From Branchiostoma floridae (lineage: Eukaryota > Chordata > Leptocardii > Amphioxiformes > Branchiostomatidae), in NCBI RefSeq assembly GCF_000003815.2, contig NC_049994.1, positions 6,352,543 to 6,416,542 of the forward strand: 64,000 bases of DNA, written 5' to 3'. The notes under the pieces were generated by a model. That model was not told where the DNA came from and searched no databases. It saw only the letters and a list, made by a program, of their open reading frames with translations. Positions 11,801 to 22,689 of this stretch are shown here, one piece after another. Each line of letters begins with the position of its first letter. The stretch's first letter is position 1. A program made the translations under genes and the position numbers.

Positions 11801-14800
11801 AGGGTTCTTTAATGTGCATGGGGTGTGACTCTCCCCATACACGGGACCTCCATTTAACGTCCTATCAGAGGGACGGCCCTAGCCGAAGCTAGGTATTCAT
11901 TTTCACCTGAGTATAGTGAGGAAATCCGTGTAAAGTGCCTTTCCCAAGGGCACAAGATCGGTGACACGCAGTGGAATTCGAACCCGCCACCTCTCGGTCA
12001 CGAGGCACAAATCCTGCCGCTGCGCCAGACGATCTCACGTCATAGAGGGGTGCTATCACATTATTTCACTAATACAGCTAACTTAACTTCTCTTTTAGTA
12101 GAATAATGGGATAAGGGTGCTATCACATTATTTTACTAATAGATACAATCTATTCTTGCTTCTTGCTTAGACCAGCATTTCTTTCTCTTGCTAGTAAAAT
12201 AATGTGATAGAGGGGTGCTATCACATTCTTTCACTAATAGACACAATCTTTTTTTCTCCTACTAGTAAAATGATGTGATAGAGGGGTGCTATCACATTCC
12301 TTCACTAATAGACCAGCCTTTCTTTCTCTTACGAGTAAACTAATGCGATAAAGGGGGGTTATCACATTCTTTCATTAATAGACACAACCTTTTTTATATG
12401 AGTACGAAGATAGCTACTGGTGAAATAATGTGATATCATTATGTCAACAATTATCACGTGTAAAAGTAGTTAACACGGTTTTTGACAGAAACACTTTTTT
12501 GAACTAAAATAATGTGATAAATATACAGTGCTTTTTTTCATATTCATAGTCCTTAGTTTTTGTCTTGCTTTCTCCACACTGATACAGAAATAAGCTCTCT
12601 CTTTTTTCCTAACCTGGGTTCAACGCCAGACAGTTTGACGGGTCGTCATACTCGCACGCCTTCCCAGTGGAATAAATGTTGTCCATCTCAGAGAGTATGT
12701 TGTTGAGCTGAAAAACATACTTTCCAGATTAATTCTATTGAAAGAAGGAGTTTTAGTACCTTTAGTGCAATTTAATACTATTTACCTTTAATCTTTTGCG
12801 TCATGAAGTATTTTCATTTACTGCATTTGAAAAAACAAGATGGCGACTGTCAGCTTGACACGAGCGACATCTGTCGGATCTGCATATATTTGCATACAAT
12901 ACTGACCTCCTCCAGCTTGGGCTGGTCCTGCTGAACTGCGGTTCAAAGCTACTGATGCTATGGAAAAATCTCTTAAGTGTTGCGTTNNNNNNNNNNNNNN
13001 NNNNNNNNNNNNNNNNNNNNNNNNNNNNNNNNNNNNNNNNNNNNNNNNNNNNNNNNNNNNNNNNNNNNNNNNNNNNNNNNNNNNNNNNNNNNNNNNNNNN
13101 NNNNNNNNTTTACCATCACACTGACCTCTAAAATCCAAGGTCACCACAGGGCCTTTTGAATTCCAAAACACTACCTCAAAGTTACCTTTTCGTTTATTTG
13201 ACATATTTCATATGTGACTTTTATGTGACGTCATGATAAGATGTACAAAGCCGTCGCCGCCATGTTGGTGGTTTGCATGGATCCAAGACGGCGATCAGTC
13301 ATTCAAGGTAGCAGAACACAGTTTTCGGCCTGTGGGGATTTCTATAGTTAAGGGCCACAAGGTGACTGGCTTCGACGCGGAAAAAACTATAGTAGGATGC
13401 ACTCGGTTTAGGAATTACCAAAAACGGATATGTTCGAGTTCAGGGTACAAGCCACAAAATATTGAAAAAAAATAAAATCCTGTAGGCTCATCGCCTTCTC
13501 ACGCCCACTTTGAAACGACGCTCTGCGGAGGTCAAATAACTGCAGCCCGCTCACACTAGAAGGGCAGTTGCGTAATGTGGCGCATTTATACACGAAATAG
13601 AAAACTTTCACAATCCAAACCATACAGTCTCAGAGCCGACACCTTCCGTGACCACGTAGCACAGATTATATCTGGCTGCCCCTCAAATAAGGCTTTTTAC
13701 CTCTCCCTCAACAAGTTTATCCGTACTACTTTATGTACCCGCGTCATGGACCCGGGGGTCGCGCATAAATACTGTGTTCTGCTACCTCAAAACACACTAA
13801 AAGCATGATTTACAAAAATACTCTCTAGACATACGGAGACATGCTGATTTAGAGGAAAACCAAGTGGAACATTTCACACATTTTTACTTTACATTGTTGG
13901 AGAGCATCACTAACCCTTTCATGTTGCGATCGCTAATACGTGAGTTATCCGCCCGTAACCTCGGCTAATAATTAAGGGTTTATGACCCGCCCCGAGGTGT
14001 ATATGGTGTCATAACGCCTTGTCCTTTGCTATAACCACAGAATTTCATTCTGACCAATCAGAAGGAGCGATACACACCGAACTGAGCGGAATCTATGTGT
14101 TATTGCGTCATAACCAACATGGAACATGGCCTTCTGATTGATCCACGGCGCATGGCTATATGATAACACCGGTTATCACTTCAGTAATCTCCAACTCATC
14201 TGGAAGCTCGAGGCCTGACAGACAACATCCATCAATTGTTTTACCTCAATTCACCTGACCTCACCTCATAGGACCTAACCTGTGCAACTATTCTCGCTAG
14301 TTAAGTCGTCGCCAGCGGCTTTTGACATTTTTATTCAAACAATAAGGCAGAAGCAGTTTTCACGCACCACACATTAATTACAGTTTCATGAAACCTGTCT
14401 TGTAATCGTCCCGGTCCATGGGCATCGCCAACTTGTCTTATCTAAGGATGGCTGCTTTCTTTTTATATAGCCAAAACATTTTATGGCTTGTATGGAAGAT
14501 ATCTATAGCTTCGAGATTCGGGAAAAATTCTCTAGATATACACAAAGATCAAAGATAGAAGTGAATCAACTCTTTAAACTTTTCTTACTTTCTGACATTA
14601 CATAGTCACGTAGATGCACTAATACTACAGAGGAATATTATCACCTGTTCCTGACTGCGATTATTAATACCTGTGTTATTCGTGAGTAATGCCAACCTGA
14701 CAACATAGGTTATGACTTCAGCAATTTTGACTCAACTTTTGCGTGCCTGCGAAGCTGGTGTGTTACGCCGAAGGGTGGTTATACCGGCTTTATAGATACA

Positions 14801-16436
14801 GATACAGATTAACAAGGTCGAAGGCGGACAGTCAACATACCAATATTTAATATCTCTATTGAGGTGACTTTACCTCATCTGACCTATTGTTTACAATTGT
14901 CCCCGGTCAAAGACTTGTTACTGATGGCTCTTGACATGTTCATTAAACCGATAAAGGTAGAAGCCATTCTCACGCACATACAGGTCATTAATCTGATACA
15001 TTTATGTCCACCTGCGTTGTCAGTAGTGAAGAATGTACTGTACGTGTCGCTACATGTGCAACTAACACACACAGCTCCGGCACTGTCAAGAGTTTTGGTT
15101 AGGCCACAGCAAGTAAATTTTATTGAGAACATTAGCGCGCTCATTAATTTTTCGCCTGATTTCAGAAAAAAATCCTCTTCGGGGATGGTCAGATAGACAA
15201 AGATAGGCAAACATGTTGTGTTGTAGCCTAATAATCATACCTGTAGAAGTGACACTAGGGAGGTAGCCATAACAGTAGGTGCAGAAGTGCAATTTGTTGG
15301 ATAGTTGTAAAAGTGCCACCAAAATGGAAGCCATGAATGTAGTTGCCAGTTTGGCAGGTTATACCAGTGTACCACACTAGTATCACTTTTACTACACTAG
15401 TTTACTTCTTTGATACATGAATGAATGCCTTGATAGTTGTGATGCCACGTTTTGTCACTTCAAATCTTGTTACGACGTTTATGGTGTCTATTTTGAAGAT
15501 TTAGCCATCTTGTTTTTTTTACCATCTTGCTTTTATTCGTGCTCTTTCTTTTGCACTCTGCATAGGATATCATGCATAAAATTTACTTGTTGTGGCCTAC
15601 TTAGAGTTTCATAAAACCTGTTTTTTAATCGTTCCCACCCATGGGCACAACCAAATCGCATTATCTACAGATGGCTGTTTTTTTGCTTGTTTGGGAAAAA
15701 TTCCAACACGGTACTATCTAGATATGCGCGAATATCGAAGATATGTTTAGAGAGAGGTGAATGAAATCTTTAAACTTTTCTTACTTTCTGACATTACACA
15801 GTTACGTAGATGTACTAACACTCCTGAGTAAAATCATCACCTGTTCCTAGATGCAATACGCGAGTTATTAGTAAGTAATTCTAACCTGACAACATAGGTA
15901 ATCACTTCAGCAATTTTTGACTAAACTCTTTAACAAGGTCGAAGCCGGACAGTCAACATATATACCGACACGTATCTTATCTTATCTCTATTAAGGTGAC
16001 TTCACCTCATCTGACCTATTGTATACAATTGTCTCCGGTAGAAGACGTGTTACTGATGGCTCTTGACATGTTCATTTAACCGATAAAGGTAGAAGCCATT
16101 CTCGTGCACATGCCATTAATCTGATACATTTATGTCCGCCTGCATTGTCAGTAGAGCAGGGTGACCCATGAACTGTATGTGTCGCTACATGTGTAACTAA
16201 AGGTGGACTCTCCCTGCACTTGGGGCACCGGTGCGGCACTGCGGGGTTCGTAGATGATTTCAGAGATACAGCACGAATTTTCTTCCGTTTTGTGTATTTT
16301 GTTGTCTTCTAAGTCATACTTTTACGTATTACGCAATATCTAAATGATGTAAATCGGAGATAATAACAAAACAGTGCCGCAGTGAACGAACCCCGCAATG
16401 CCGCACCTGTGCACCAAGTGCAGGGAGAGTCCACCT

Positions 16437-16511
<75 letters not shown>

Positions 16512-16875
16512 CACACACACATACACACAGCTACGGCACTGTACGAGTTTTGGCTAATTGCTAATTTGAAAAGTTAATTGAAACATGTTCGGACCGAGAT
16601 TCTCATGTTTTGGAGTTGATTTTTCGACAGGGCTTGGAAAAAGTGTATATTTGTAAATAAATGAAAATATGAAGTCACTTCTTAAATGATTTTGATAACG
16701 TCTGATGCGTCTTTTACACTCTCGTGCCGTGCATTCCCGTCGTCATAGTAACGGAAGCTACTTCAAACGACTTGCACGACAAATACAGACTTAAGATGTT
16801 TTTCTCAGATAGAATATGACTAAAAACCAACCTCAAAACCTTAGTGGGAGAGAGGGGCGAGAGACAGAGAGAAAG

Positions 16876-16916
<41 letters not shown>

Positions 16917-19900
16917 CAAAGAGAGAGTTAGAGAGAGAAGAACGTTTATAAGGCGATGACAACATCTGTAGAGTATAACGTCCTTGGGTAGAGCAAGACC
17001 TTTTTGGGTAGAGGTTATGTGAGGACGGAAAGAAGGTAAATTAATGTACGTTGTTAAAATGTTACGCTCAATTAAAATTCTAAAGCCAAAGACGCACATA
17101 CGCAATCATCGTCTTGTTAAATTTCGGAGCACGTTGTAAGAAACATAAATCACTGTCTTAAAGAAAGGAATCTTGACACAAACTGGGCGTTGCCAATTTG
17201 CACGAAATAGTAGGGGTTCTGTTTCGCACATATGAGCTACTGAACGATATACATATGACTTGCAGGTTGTTTTTCTGAAACTTTCTCACAGTAGTATAGA
17301 ATACACGACTTTAGAAGCTCAATGCTGACAGAATAGACATGACAACAGTGCTGCACAAAAGATCACAAAACAAAGCGACAACAGGGTAAAGGTACAAGTT
17401 GAGGTGTCCAAATTTTATGCTGTGTTAAGCTAAGGGCACAACCCGCCGTACGTGCAAATACGTGCTGTCAACGTGTCAAAACGTGGGCAATCTTTTGGGA
17501 TCCGTAAGTGCTAAGTACCACCTCCGTATACGAACTCGTAGGGAATCCGACGGATTTTAGAGCACGCAGGCACGCCGTAGAACTTGACGTGCAGGCAAAA
17601 CTTTGTGTTGCTGTGTTGACGTACTCCCTCCCTGCTCTTGCCAGTCCCCACGTTTTCAAAAATACGCGGCGGACGTGGCCTCCCCAAAAAACGTACGGAC
17701 AAATTGCACGTACGGCGGGCACCGGCTGTGCCCTTAGCTTCAGGGCCTCGCGTTTATCTCAGGTTGCGATTATCAATACGTGATCTATCAGCGTGTAACC
17801 CCAGCCTAACAATGTGGGTCATCACTTCAGCTATCTTCAACTCAACTTATCTGGAAGTTCGTGTTGGGATAGCTAACATTCAGTCATTTGTTTACCCCAT
17901 TTCACCTGACCCTCCTCGAGCTCACAGGACACCTGGCTCTCCGATAGTTGACTCGATATTGATGGCTCTTGACATGTTCATCAAGCCGATAAAGGTAGCG
18001 CACATGTCATTAACCTGATACATTTTCTTCCACCTGCGTTGTCAATAGAGCAGGGTGACCCATGAAATGTATAAGTTTGGAATAATGGTTAAGTTTAAAG
18101 GTTGTTTTTTTTTTATTACCAGCGAAACTATGTCTGGACTGAGATTTTCATGTTTTGGGGTTATATTTGCAGTTAGGCTTAGAAAAAGTATTTATTTGTA
18201 AATATGAAGCCACTTCTTCAAAGATTTTGATACAAAGCCCGATACATCTTTTATACACTCGTGCCGTACGTTCCTAGCCTCTACCAGGCTCCGCGGATCG
18301 GTGGTCTAATTGTATAAATTAGACAAATAGAGTCTATAGTACGCTAGGGGAGTTAGCCGCCAGAAGTCAGAAGCCTTCTGGCGACTATAGACTCTATTTG
18401 TCCAATTTCTACAATTAGACCACCGATCCGCGGAGCCTGGTAGATGCCAGTGCGTTCCCGTCGTCATAGTAATGGAAGGTGCTTTAAACGATTTGCACGA
18501 CAAATACAGAGTTAAGATGTGTTTATCAGATAGAATACAAATAAAACCCAACCTCATAAAGTTAGGGAGAGACATAGAAAGAGAGAGAGGAAGAGAGAGA
18601 GAGCCATAGAGAGAGAAAGAAATAGGGAGAGAGAGGGGGGCAGAGAGAAAGAGAGAGAAGAAAAGAACGTTCATAAGGTGATAACATTTGTAGAGTGTCA
18701 AGGTATGCGTTCGGTATGACGTCCTTGGGTAGAGCAAGACCTGTTTGGGTAGAGGTTATCTGAGGACGGAAAGAAGGTATTTAAATGTACGTTGTTAAAA
18801 TGTTACGCTCAATTAAAATTTCAAACCAAAGAAGCACATATGCAATCGTTAAATTTTGGAGCACGTTACAAGGAACATAAATCACTGTCTTAAAGAAGGG
18901 AATCTTGACACAAACTGGGCGTTGCCAATGTGCACGAAATAGTAGGGGTTCTGTTTCGCACATATGAGCAACTGAACGATATACATATCCTCCGGCATCT
19001 AATGACTTGCAGGATGTTTTTCTCACAGTGGTATAGAATACACGACTAAGCTCAATGCTGACAGAATAGACATAGACAAAAGTGCTGCAAAAACGATCAC
19101 AAAACAAAGCGACAACAGGGTAGAGGTACATGTTGAGGTGTCCAAATTTTACGCTGTATTAGCGCCTCACGTTCATCTGTGGTTCAAAACCTACAGTCCC
19201 ATGGTCGCAGTTGCTGTGGCAGTTGCTGTCGTATTGAGGTCACCTGAGTGGCGCCGAATGGCAGCTCGATCCACACCCTTGCGATTTAGGCCCGCCATTC
19301 GCAATTCGGCCCCTGGCTGCTAAGGGAAAGTACCCCCCCCCACACACACACACAAATAATGACATAATGCCAATGCGAATCGATTTCTCATTTCCTACTT
19401 CACTGCCCATTACTTAATAATCCTCGTCACACTCTCTTCGGCAAACTTTCCAGGATCGTAGGACATCTTTTCGATATTTTCTCTCTTTCTGATGGTGAAA
19501 TCAAACATTTACTACTTTTTCGTACTTCCCTTTGCAACTATTCCACAAACTGTTTGATTATGTCTTCAACCCAGAACTACATTGTGCAAACTGGCCGTTT
19601 CTAACCATGTTTTTTTGTTCCGTATCCTACCAAAATTTCCGGGGGTGGGGGGTACCAGGACTTGCGCTTCTACCAGTCAATACATTTAATTTAGTATTCC
19701 ATTTGTACAGACTTACTGCATCTTGTCAATCATATGTTATTCTTATTTTCCTTTAATAGCGGCACCGATATAAGTTGTCTTAACTTGAGTGGGCCGCTAC
19801 TTGTCTGTTATTTTGCCTTTATGTGTTTGTTCAATAAAAAAAAAAATAATAATAACATCCCAGGTTGCGATTATCAACACCTGAGCTATTCGCGCGTAAC

Positions 19901-20796
19901 CCCAGTCTGACAACGTAGGTCATCACTTCAGCTATCTTCAACTCAACTGGACAGCCGGCATTCAGTCATTTGTTACCTCATTTCACCTGACCCTCCTCGT
20001 AGGACTTACCTGTACAACTGTCCCCGATAGTACGACAGGTATCTCACTAAAGCTGCGGCACGTTGGCTACCTCACTAAGACTGACGGAAATCACCGATGA
20101 AAAGGAATCTTTTCTGGCTTTGTGTATTTTCTTGTCTTTTTAGGCCTCCTTTCCACGAGACTGCGATCGCGCTGTGCTCTCAATGTGACATAAATAGGAT
20201 GTGCGTAACGTTCGCTTTCACACTGGGCATATCATACAAAACGTAAAAGTGTGACTGAGAAGACAACAAAACACACACGAGTTTGCTCAGTACAAGGCCA
20301 TTGACAACTTTTGGGCACCGAAATACGCTAATTTTCGCTAATTTCAAAGTTGGTTAAAGTTCTCTAATAAAGAAAGGGAGTTTGCCTAGAAAGGTAGTTT
20401 GCCGTGGAAGGGAGTTTCGAGGTTTTTAGCGGCGTTATAGAAACTGAACCAACTTTGAAACTAGCGAACCGCCCCCATACATTTAAAGCCAGTTCCGCTT
20501 GAAATCTGGGAAGCTAGGTAGTTGGCGAGCTTGTCAGAATTAAAAATTAGTCAACTTAGATGTTGTACGCACTGAAAAGACTATGTCCCTACCTGTTTCT
20601 GGCTATTCTCCTGTGTGAGGTCCGTGTTGTAGTTCCACGCGGCCACAACACTGTCATAGTAAACCTTCTCAGCTTTAGCGTTGTAGTCCCAAATGAAGTC
20701 CCAGGCCTGCTGCTCGTCTGTGATGCCCTGAGGAGCGACATTCTGAGCTGACAACAACACGAACAGTAGAGAGAGAACCTCCGCCCTCCCTGCCAT
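5833..20796 (-). CDS. ACE gene A, signal peptide, first catalytic domain and LDLa module
   Basis: Secreted or surface zinc peptidyl-dipeptidase (ACE, M2 family). Exons: 20593-20796 (ATG at 20796, signal peptide residues 1 to about 23), 12907 to at least 12986 (cut by a gap), 12614-12707, 11146-11289, 10302-10499, 9837-9934, 9384-9553, 8634-8857 (HHEMGH and GFHEAVGD zinc site), 8376-8520, 7736-7837 (KFHIP...PYI, substrate binding), 7233-7364 (RYFVSF), 6404-6582, 5833-5955. The last exon is an LDLa module with six cysteines and the calcium-binding pattern DCTDNSDE. It splices in frame into a second ACE domain (5292-5416 onward), giving a two-domain enzyme. Exon 12 has one codon more than in genes B and C (ITGGQR against ITGQR). 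Exon 2 has a one-base deletion that would break the frame unless it is a sequence error. Exon 6 differs at WINI to FINI and PGK to PNK. Confidence 0.88.
7965..8402. repeat. Tandem repeat containing copies of the exon 9 splice donor
   Basis: The unit is TGTGTGATTCTGACCTGAG, then TTTCCACCACTCCTGGTTGT and a GTGAGTTAGG-like tail. Copies start near 7973, 8000, 8138, 8211 (degenerate) and 8299. The unit at 8371-8400 is the real 3' end of exon 9 of ACE gene A (NQEWWKLR codons plus donor). The array is therefore a local duplication of an exon-intron junction. Confidence 0.85.
10774..10873. other. Assembly gap, 100 N
   Basis: A run of exactly 100 N, the conventional size for a gap of unknown length. 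It lies in the intron between exons 5 and 4 of ACE gene A. Confidence 0.95.
11330..12530. repeat. Tandem array of palindromic ~70-bp units
   Basis: Each unit reads CTAGTAAAATAATGTGATAG, a short AGGGGTG loop, then CTATCACATTATTTTACTAA, so each can form a hairpin with arms of about 20 bp. About eight units are visible (near 11400, 11460, 12045, 12110, 12210, 12280, 12350 and a degraded one near 12430). The array is split by a SINE-like insertion at about 11580-12036. It lies in the intron between exons 4 and 3 of ACE gene A. Confidence 0.8.
11580..12036 (-). mobile_element. tRNA-derived SINE
   Basis: Read on the minus strand from 12036, it begins with a tRNA-like head: an A-box-like TGGCGCAGCGG (about 12016-12026) and a B-box GGTTCGAATTCC (11973-11984). 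It continues into a body with a GTTAAATGGAGGTCCCGTG block (about 11845-11865) and a TTAAAGAACCCTCACACGTG block (about 11793-11812). A truncated relative on the plus strand is at 29455-29640. The superfamily is not assigned. Confidence 0.7.
12907..12986 (-). pseudogene. Frameshifted exon 2 of ACE gene A (visible part)
   Basis: Compared with the equivalent exon in domain 2 (4557-4718) and in genes B and C, this exon lacks one base around 12946. The plus strand reads GCGGTTCAAAGC where the others read GCGGTTCCAAGGC. The [17 protein letters not shown] reading is lost and continues out of frame to the donor. The 5' half of the exon falls in the adjacent gap. This is either a real disabling mutation in gene A or a consensus error beside a low-quality gap. 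Confidence 0.7.
12987..13108. other. Assembly gap, 122 N
   Basis: Run of N that removes the 5' part of exon 2 of ACE gene A. About 82 coding bases are missing there, which fits the gap size. Confidence 0.95.
16199..16438. mobile_element. MITE, AAGGTGGACTCTCC family, copy 1
   Basis: Near-perfect terminal inverted repeats of about 50 bp: AAGGTGGACTCTCCCTGCAC at the left, its complement at 16419-16437 at the right. The interior includes TTACGTATTACGCAATATC. A decayed copy is at 51713-51936. Confidence 0.85.
16439..16528. repeat. (AC)n microsatellite
   Basis: About 90 bases of AC dinucleotide repeat with one AA interruption, starting at the right terminus of the MITE at 16199-16438. Confidence 0.95.
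16860..16935. repeat. (GA)n microsatellite
   Basis: Purine-rich GAGA tract. A homologous, more interrupted tract is at 18560-18660 in the duplicated segment. Confidence 0.9.
17427..17740. mobile_element. MITE, AAGCTAAGGGCACA family, copy 1
   Basis: Inverted termini AAGCTAAGGGCACAACCCGC and, at the right, the complement ending TGCCCTTAGCTT at 17740. The interior contains ACGTACGG-type short palindromes. A second copy of similar length is at 58965-59274. Confidence 0.85.
18281..18443. mobile_element. Foldback MITE with ~65-bp arms
   Basis: The left arm starts CTACCAGGCTCCGCGGATCG and the right arm is its complement ending at 18443. The arms continue through GGTGGTCTAATTGTA and AATAGAGTCTATAG. 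The homologous segment near 16725-16740 lacks the element, so this copy inserted after the local duplication. CGTTCC occurs on both sides (target duplication candidate). Confidence 0.85.
18560..18662. repeat. (GA)-rich microsatellite
   Basis: Interrupted GAGA tract homologous to the one at 16860-16935. Confidence 0.85.
20333..20470. mobile_element. MITE, GCTAGTTTCAAAGTTGG family, copy 1
   Basis: Left end CGCTAATTTCAAAGTTGGTT, right end CCAACTTTGAAACTAGCG. The interior AAAGGGAGTTTGCCTAGAAA is shared with the copy at 44664-44820. Confidence 0.75.
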
Positions 20797-20807
20797 CTTG
20801 CCCCGCT

Positions 20808-20835
20808 TTAACAACTATTCAGGGGGCGGTGTACT
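20808..20835 (-). promoter_or_regulatory. Conserved GC-box-like motif upstream of ACE gene A
   Basis: ACTATTCAGGGGGCGGT (plus strand) lies just upstream of the ATG. The same motif occurs at the same distance before the ATGs of genes B (about 31660) and C (about 47263). The GGGGGCGG core resembles an Sp1-type site. It may be core promoter or 5' UTR; function is inferred from conservation only. Confidence 0.45.
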
Positions 20836-22420
20836 TGGGAGACCAGTTCGGTTGGAGCTACCATTAGGTTGTTTATAAACAGGTAAAGGGATGTAAAGGT
20901 AAAGGTATTATGTATCATTTTATAATGTATTCCCGTAGAGTTTGGGGCAGTGTGTTGTTATCCACTGTGTCAAGGACATGGTATATTGGAAGGTGTAGCC
21001 CATCCCTCTCCTACCACCGACTTTCTTACTTCCGCGTCCGAAGTCAGCTACCCATATGAACACCTGGGTGGAATGGCCATTTTCCTACGGTGCTGCAGTG
21101 GACTGTGTATATATGTATGTGTGTTTGGTTACTTACCGCTTACCGGTGTGTTTTTTTTCGTGGACAGCATAATTCAAGAAGCTGTGGATGGGTCTCCATT
21201 ATATTTGATAGTTGAGTAGCGGTTGTGTGAGCAAAGGTCAAGTTCGAACATATTTAACCTGTTATTTTCCTATGGTACTGCAGCGGGCTGCGTATGTATT
21301 TATGGGTGTTTGTGGGCAACATAACTGCCGGTGGTTGTGCATAATATTTGGCGGGGACCATACATCTGGCTGTGTGTGTCTATGAACAGCGTAACTCGAG
21401 TAGCCCAAGCTGTGGCCATAAGTTGTAAGTAGAAGATAGTTCTTCGGGCAGAGAGTATGTGCTGTACATTTGGGTCCCCCTACTTTTTTAATTGCCTATT
21501 TTGTTTCAAACTTTGGACGAGAATAACTGATGAACGTGTGGACAAATGACTGATCGTCAAAATTATTCCTATGCAGATATTCTTAGTCAAAAAAACTGAT
21601 GGCACTTCACTAGAAATGTTGATATCATAGCGGAAGTATGAGGTCTTGGAACTCTAGTTTCCAATATGATTAATAAAGCTTAAATCTTACCTTGCAAATG
21701 GATATGATATCATACAAACGTTTTCAAACTTACTCACCAACCACGTTTATTGTACGGCTTCACGTAATTATACATCATACAAAGGAACTGGTAACTGTCC
21801 TTGACGGACTTAAAATGTACCAGAGGTAAAGTCCACATTACGCGTTGATAAAGTTAAGATAAAGGCATATATTTCCGTTGCTATCCAAGCACTGGCACAC
21901 TCTAATTGTCTATGTGTTATTATCATGGGCAAAGATTAATGGATATTACAAAGTAAATAGAATGAAATCAAATTTAATATCATTCTGATGTGTCGGGATT
22001 CAGGACCTGCAACTGCAAATCCTTCATGACCCCATGGCGCATGCGTACTGTCTGGGATATTAACATGCAAATTATATCATCAAAAGTAAGTAGTCTGTAG
22101 CAACATTCTAGATTTGTTTCACATTGTACACTGTGTTTCTTCAAATAGTGCATACTCTTCATCTCCTGTTATGTTGTTAGCTTAATTCTACCGCTAGTTG
22201 TCTTATACAATATAATGTAACATAAGTTTGCCTTACATTGTACCCGTTCTAAAAATGTTGTGCAATAAACTTTGACTTGACTCAAAATCAAGTAGAGCAA
22301 TGAGTAATTGCCAAGACTATTGTACATCATTTTTACCTATAGATTCAATCAAAGTTTCAAATAAATCTAATGAACTACAGTAACCATAAGTCACCACAAG
22401 AATGGAGGTTGATTTAAATA
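20836..22420. other. Intergenic region between ACE genes B and A
   Basis: No gene found. The sequence is colinear with 31680-33440 upstream of gene B; shared blocks include CACTGTGTCAAGGACATGGT (20965; 31798) and GACCTGCAACTGCAAATCC (near 22001; 33224, one mismatch). It holds copies of a dispersed repeat with AGTAGCGGTTGTG and GTATGAGGTCTTGGAACTC (21640). Confidence 0.7.
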
Positions 22421-22430
22421 TAGATTTTCC

Positions 22431-22689
22431 TAGCCTCCATAGCAGGCTCTCTGGGGCCTTTTGTTGGCTCATTTTACCTTTTGCTTTTCCGTGTGNNNNN
22501 NNNNNNNNNNNNNNNNNNNNNNNNNNNNNNNNNNNNNNNNNNNNNNNNNNNNNNNNNNNNNNNNNNNNNNNNNNNNNNNNNNNNNNNNNNNNNNNAGCAC
22601 AGCATCAGTGACCCAGTACAAATAGAAATGGCCAGCAAAAGTGTATCATGAGCCCAAAAAAGGCCCCAGAGAGCCTGCTATGGAGGCTT
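22431..22689. mobile_element. MITE flanked by a 12-bp direct repeat (contains a gap)
   Basis: Inverted termini GCCTCCATAGCAGGCTCTCT (from 22433) and AGAGAGCCTGCTATGGAGGC (to 22687), about 26 bp and perfect. TAGATTTTCCTA is present on both sides (22421-22432 and 22689-22700). The homologous segment near 33445 has the site once and no element. A 100-N gap (22496-22595) lies inside. Confidence 0.85.
22496..22595. other. Assembly gap, 100 N
   Basis: Run of exactly 100 N inside the MITE at 22431-22689. Confidence 0.95.

Larger units (their letters stand above)
13109..20592. repeat. Intron 1 of ACE gene A: diverged tandem segmental repeats
   Basis: No exon recognised. A segment containing GATGGCTCTTGACATGTTCA and AACCGATAAAGGTAGAAGCC recurs near 14920, 16050 and 17960, with a decayed form near 14320. 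A segment with TTGCGATTATCAATAC and CATCACTTCAGC recurs near 13925, 14660, 15850, 17765 and 19862. The block 16760-17240 (with a GA microsatellite) is repeated at 18490-18980. The intron thus contains a repeat unit of roughly 1-2 kb duplicated several times, later broken up by MITEs. Confidence 0.7.

Noticed and set aside
12001-12036. tRNA gene
   Set aside because: A and B boxes are present but the anticodon arm and acceptor stem do not close, and a SINE body follows.
11330-12530. CRISPR-like array
   Set aside because: Units are palindromic, adjacent and without unique spacers; the genome is eukaryotic.
16299-16530. CVCVCV-type open frames
   Set aside because: Translation of the (AC)n microsatellite.
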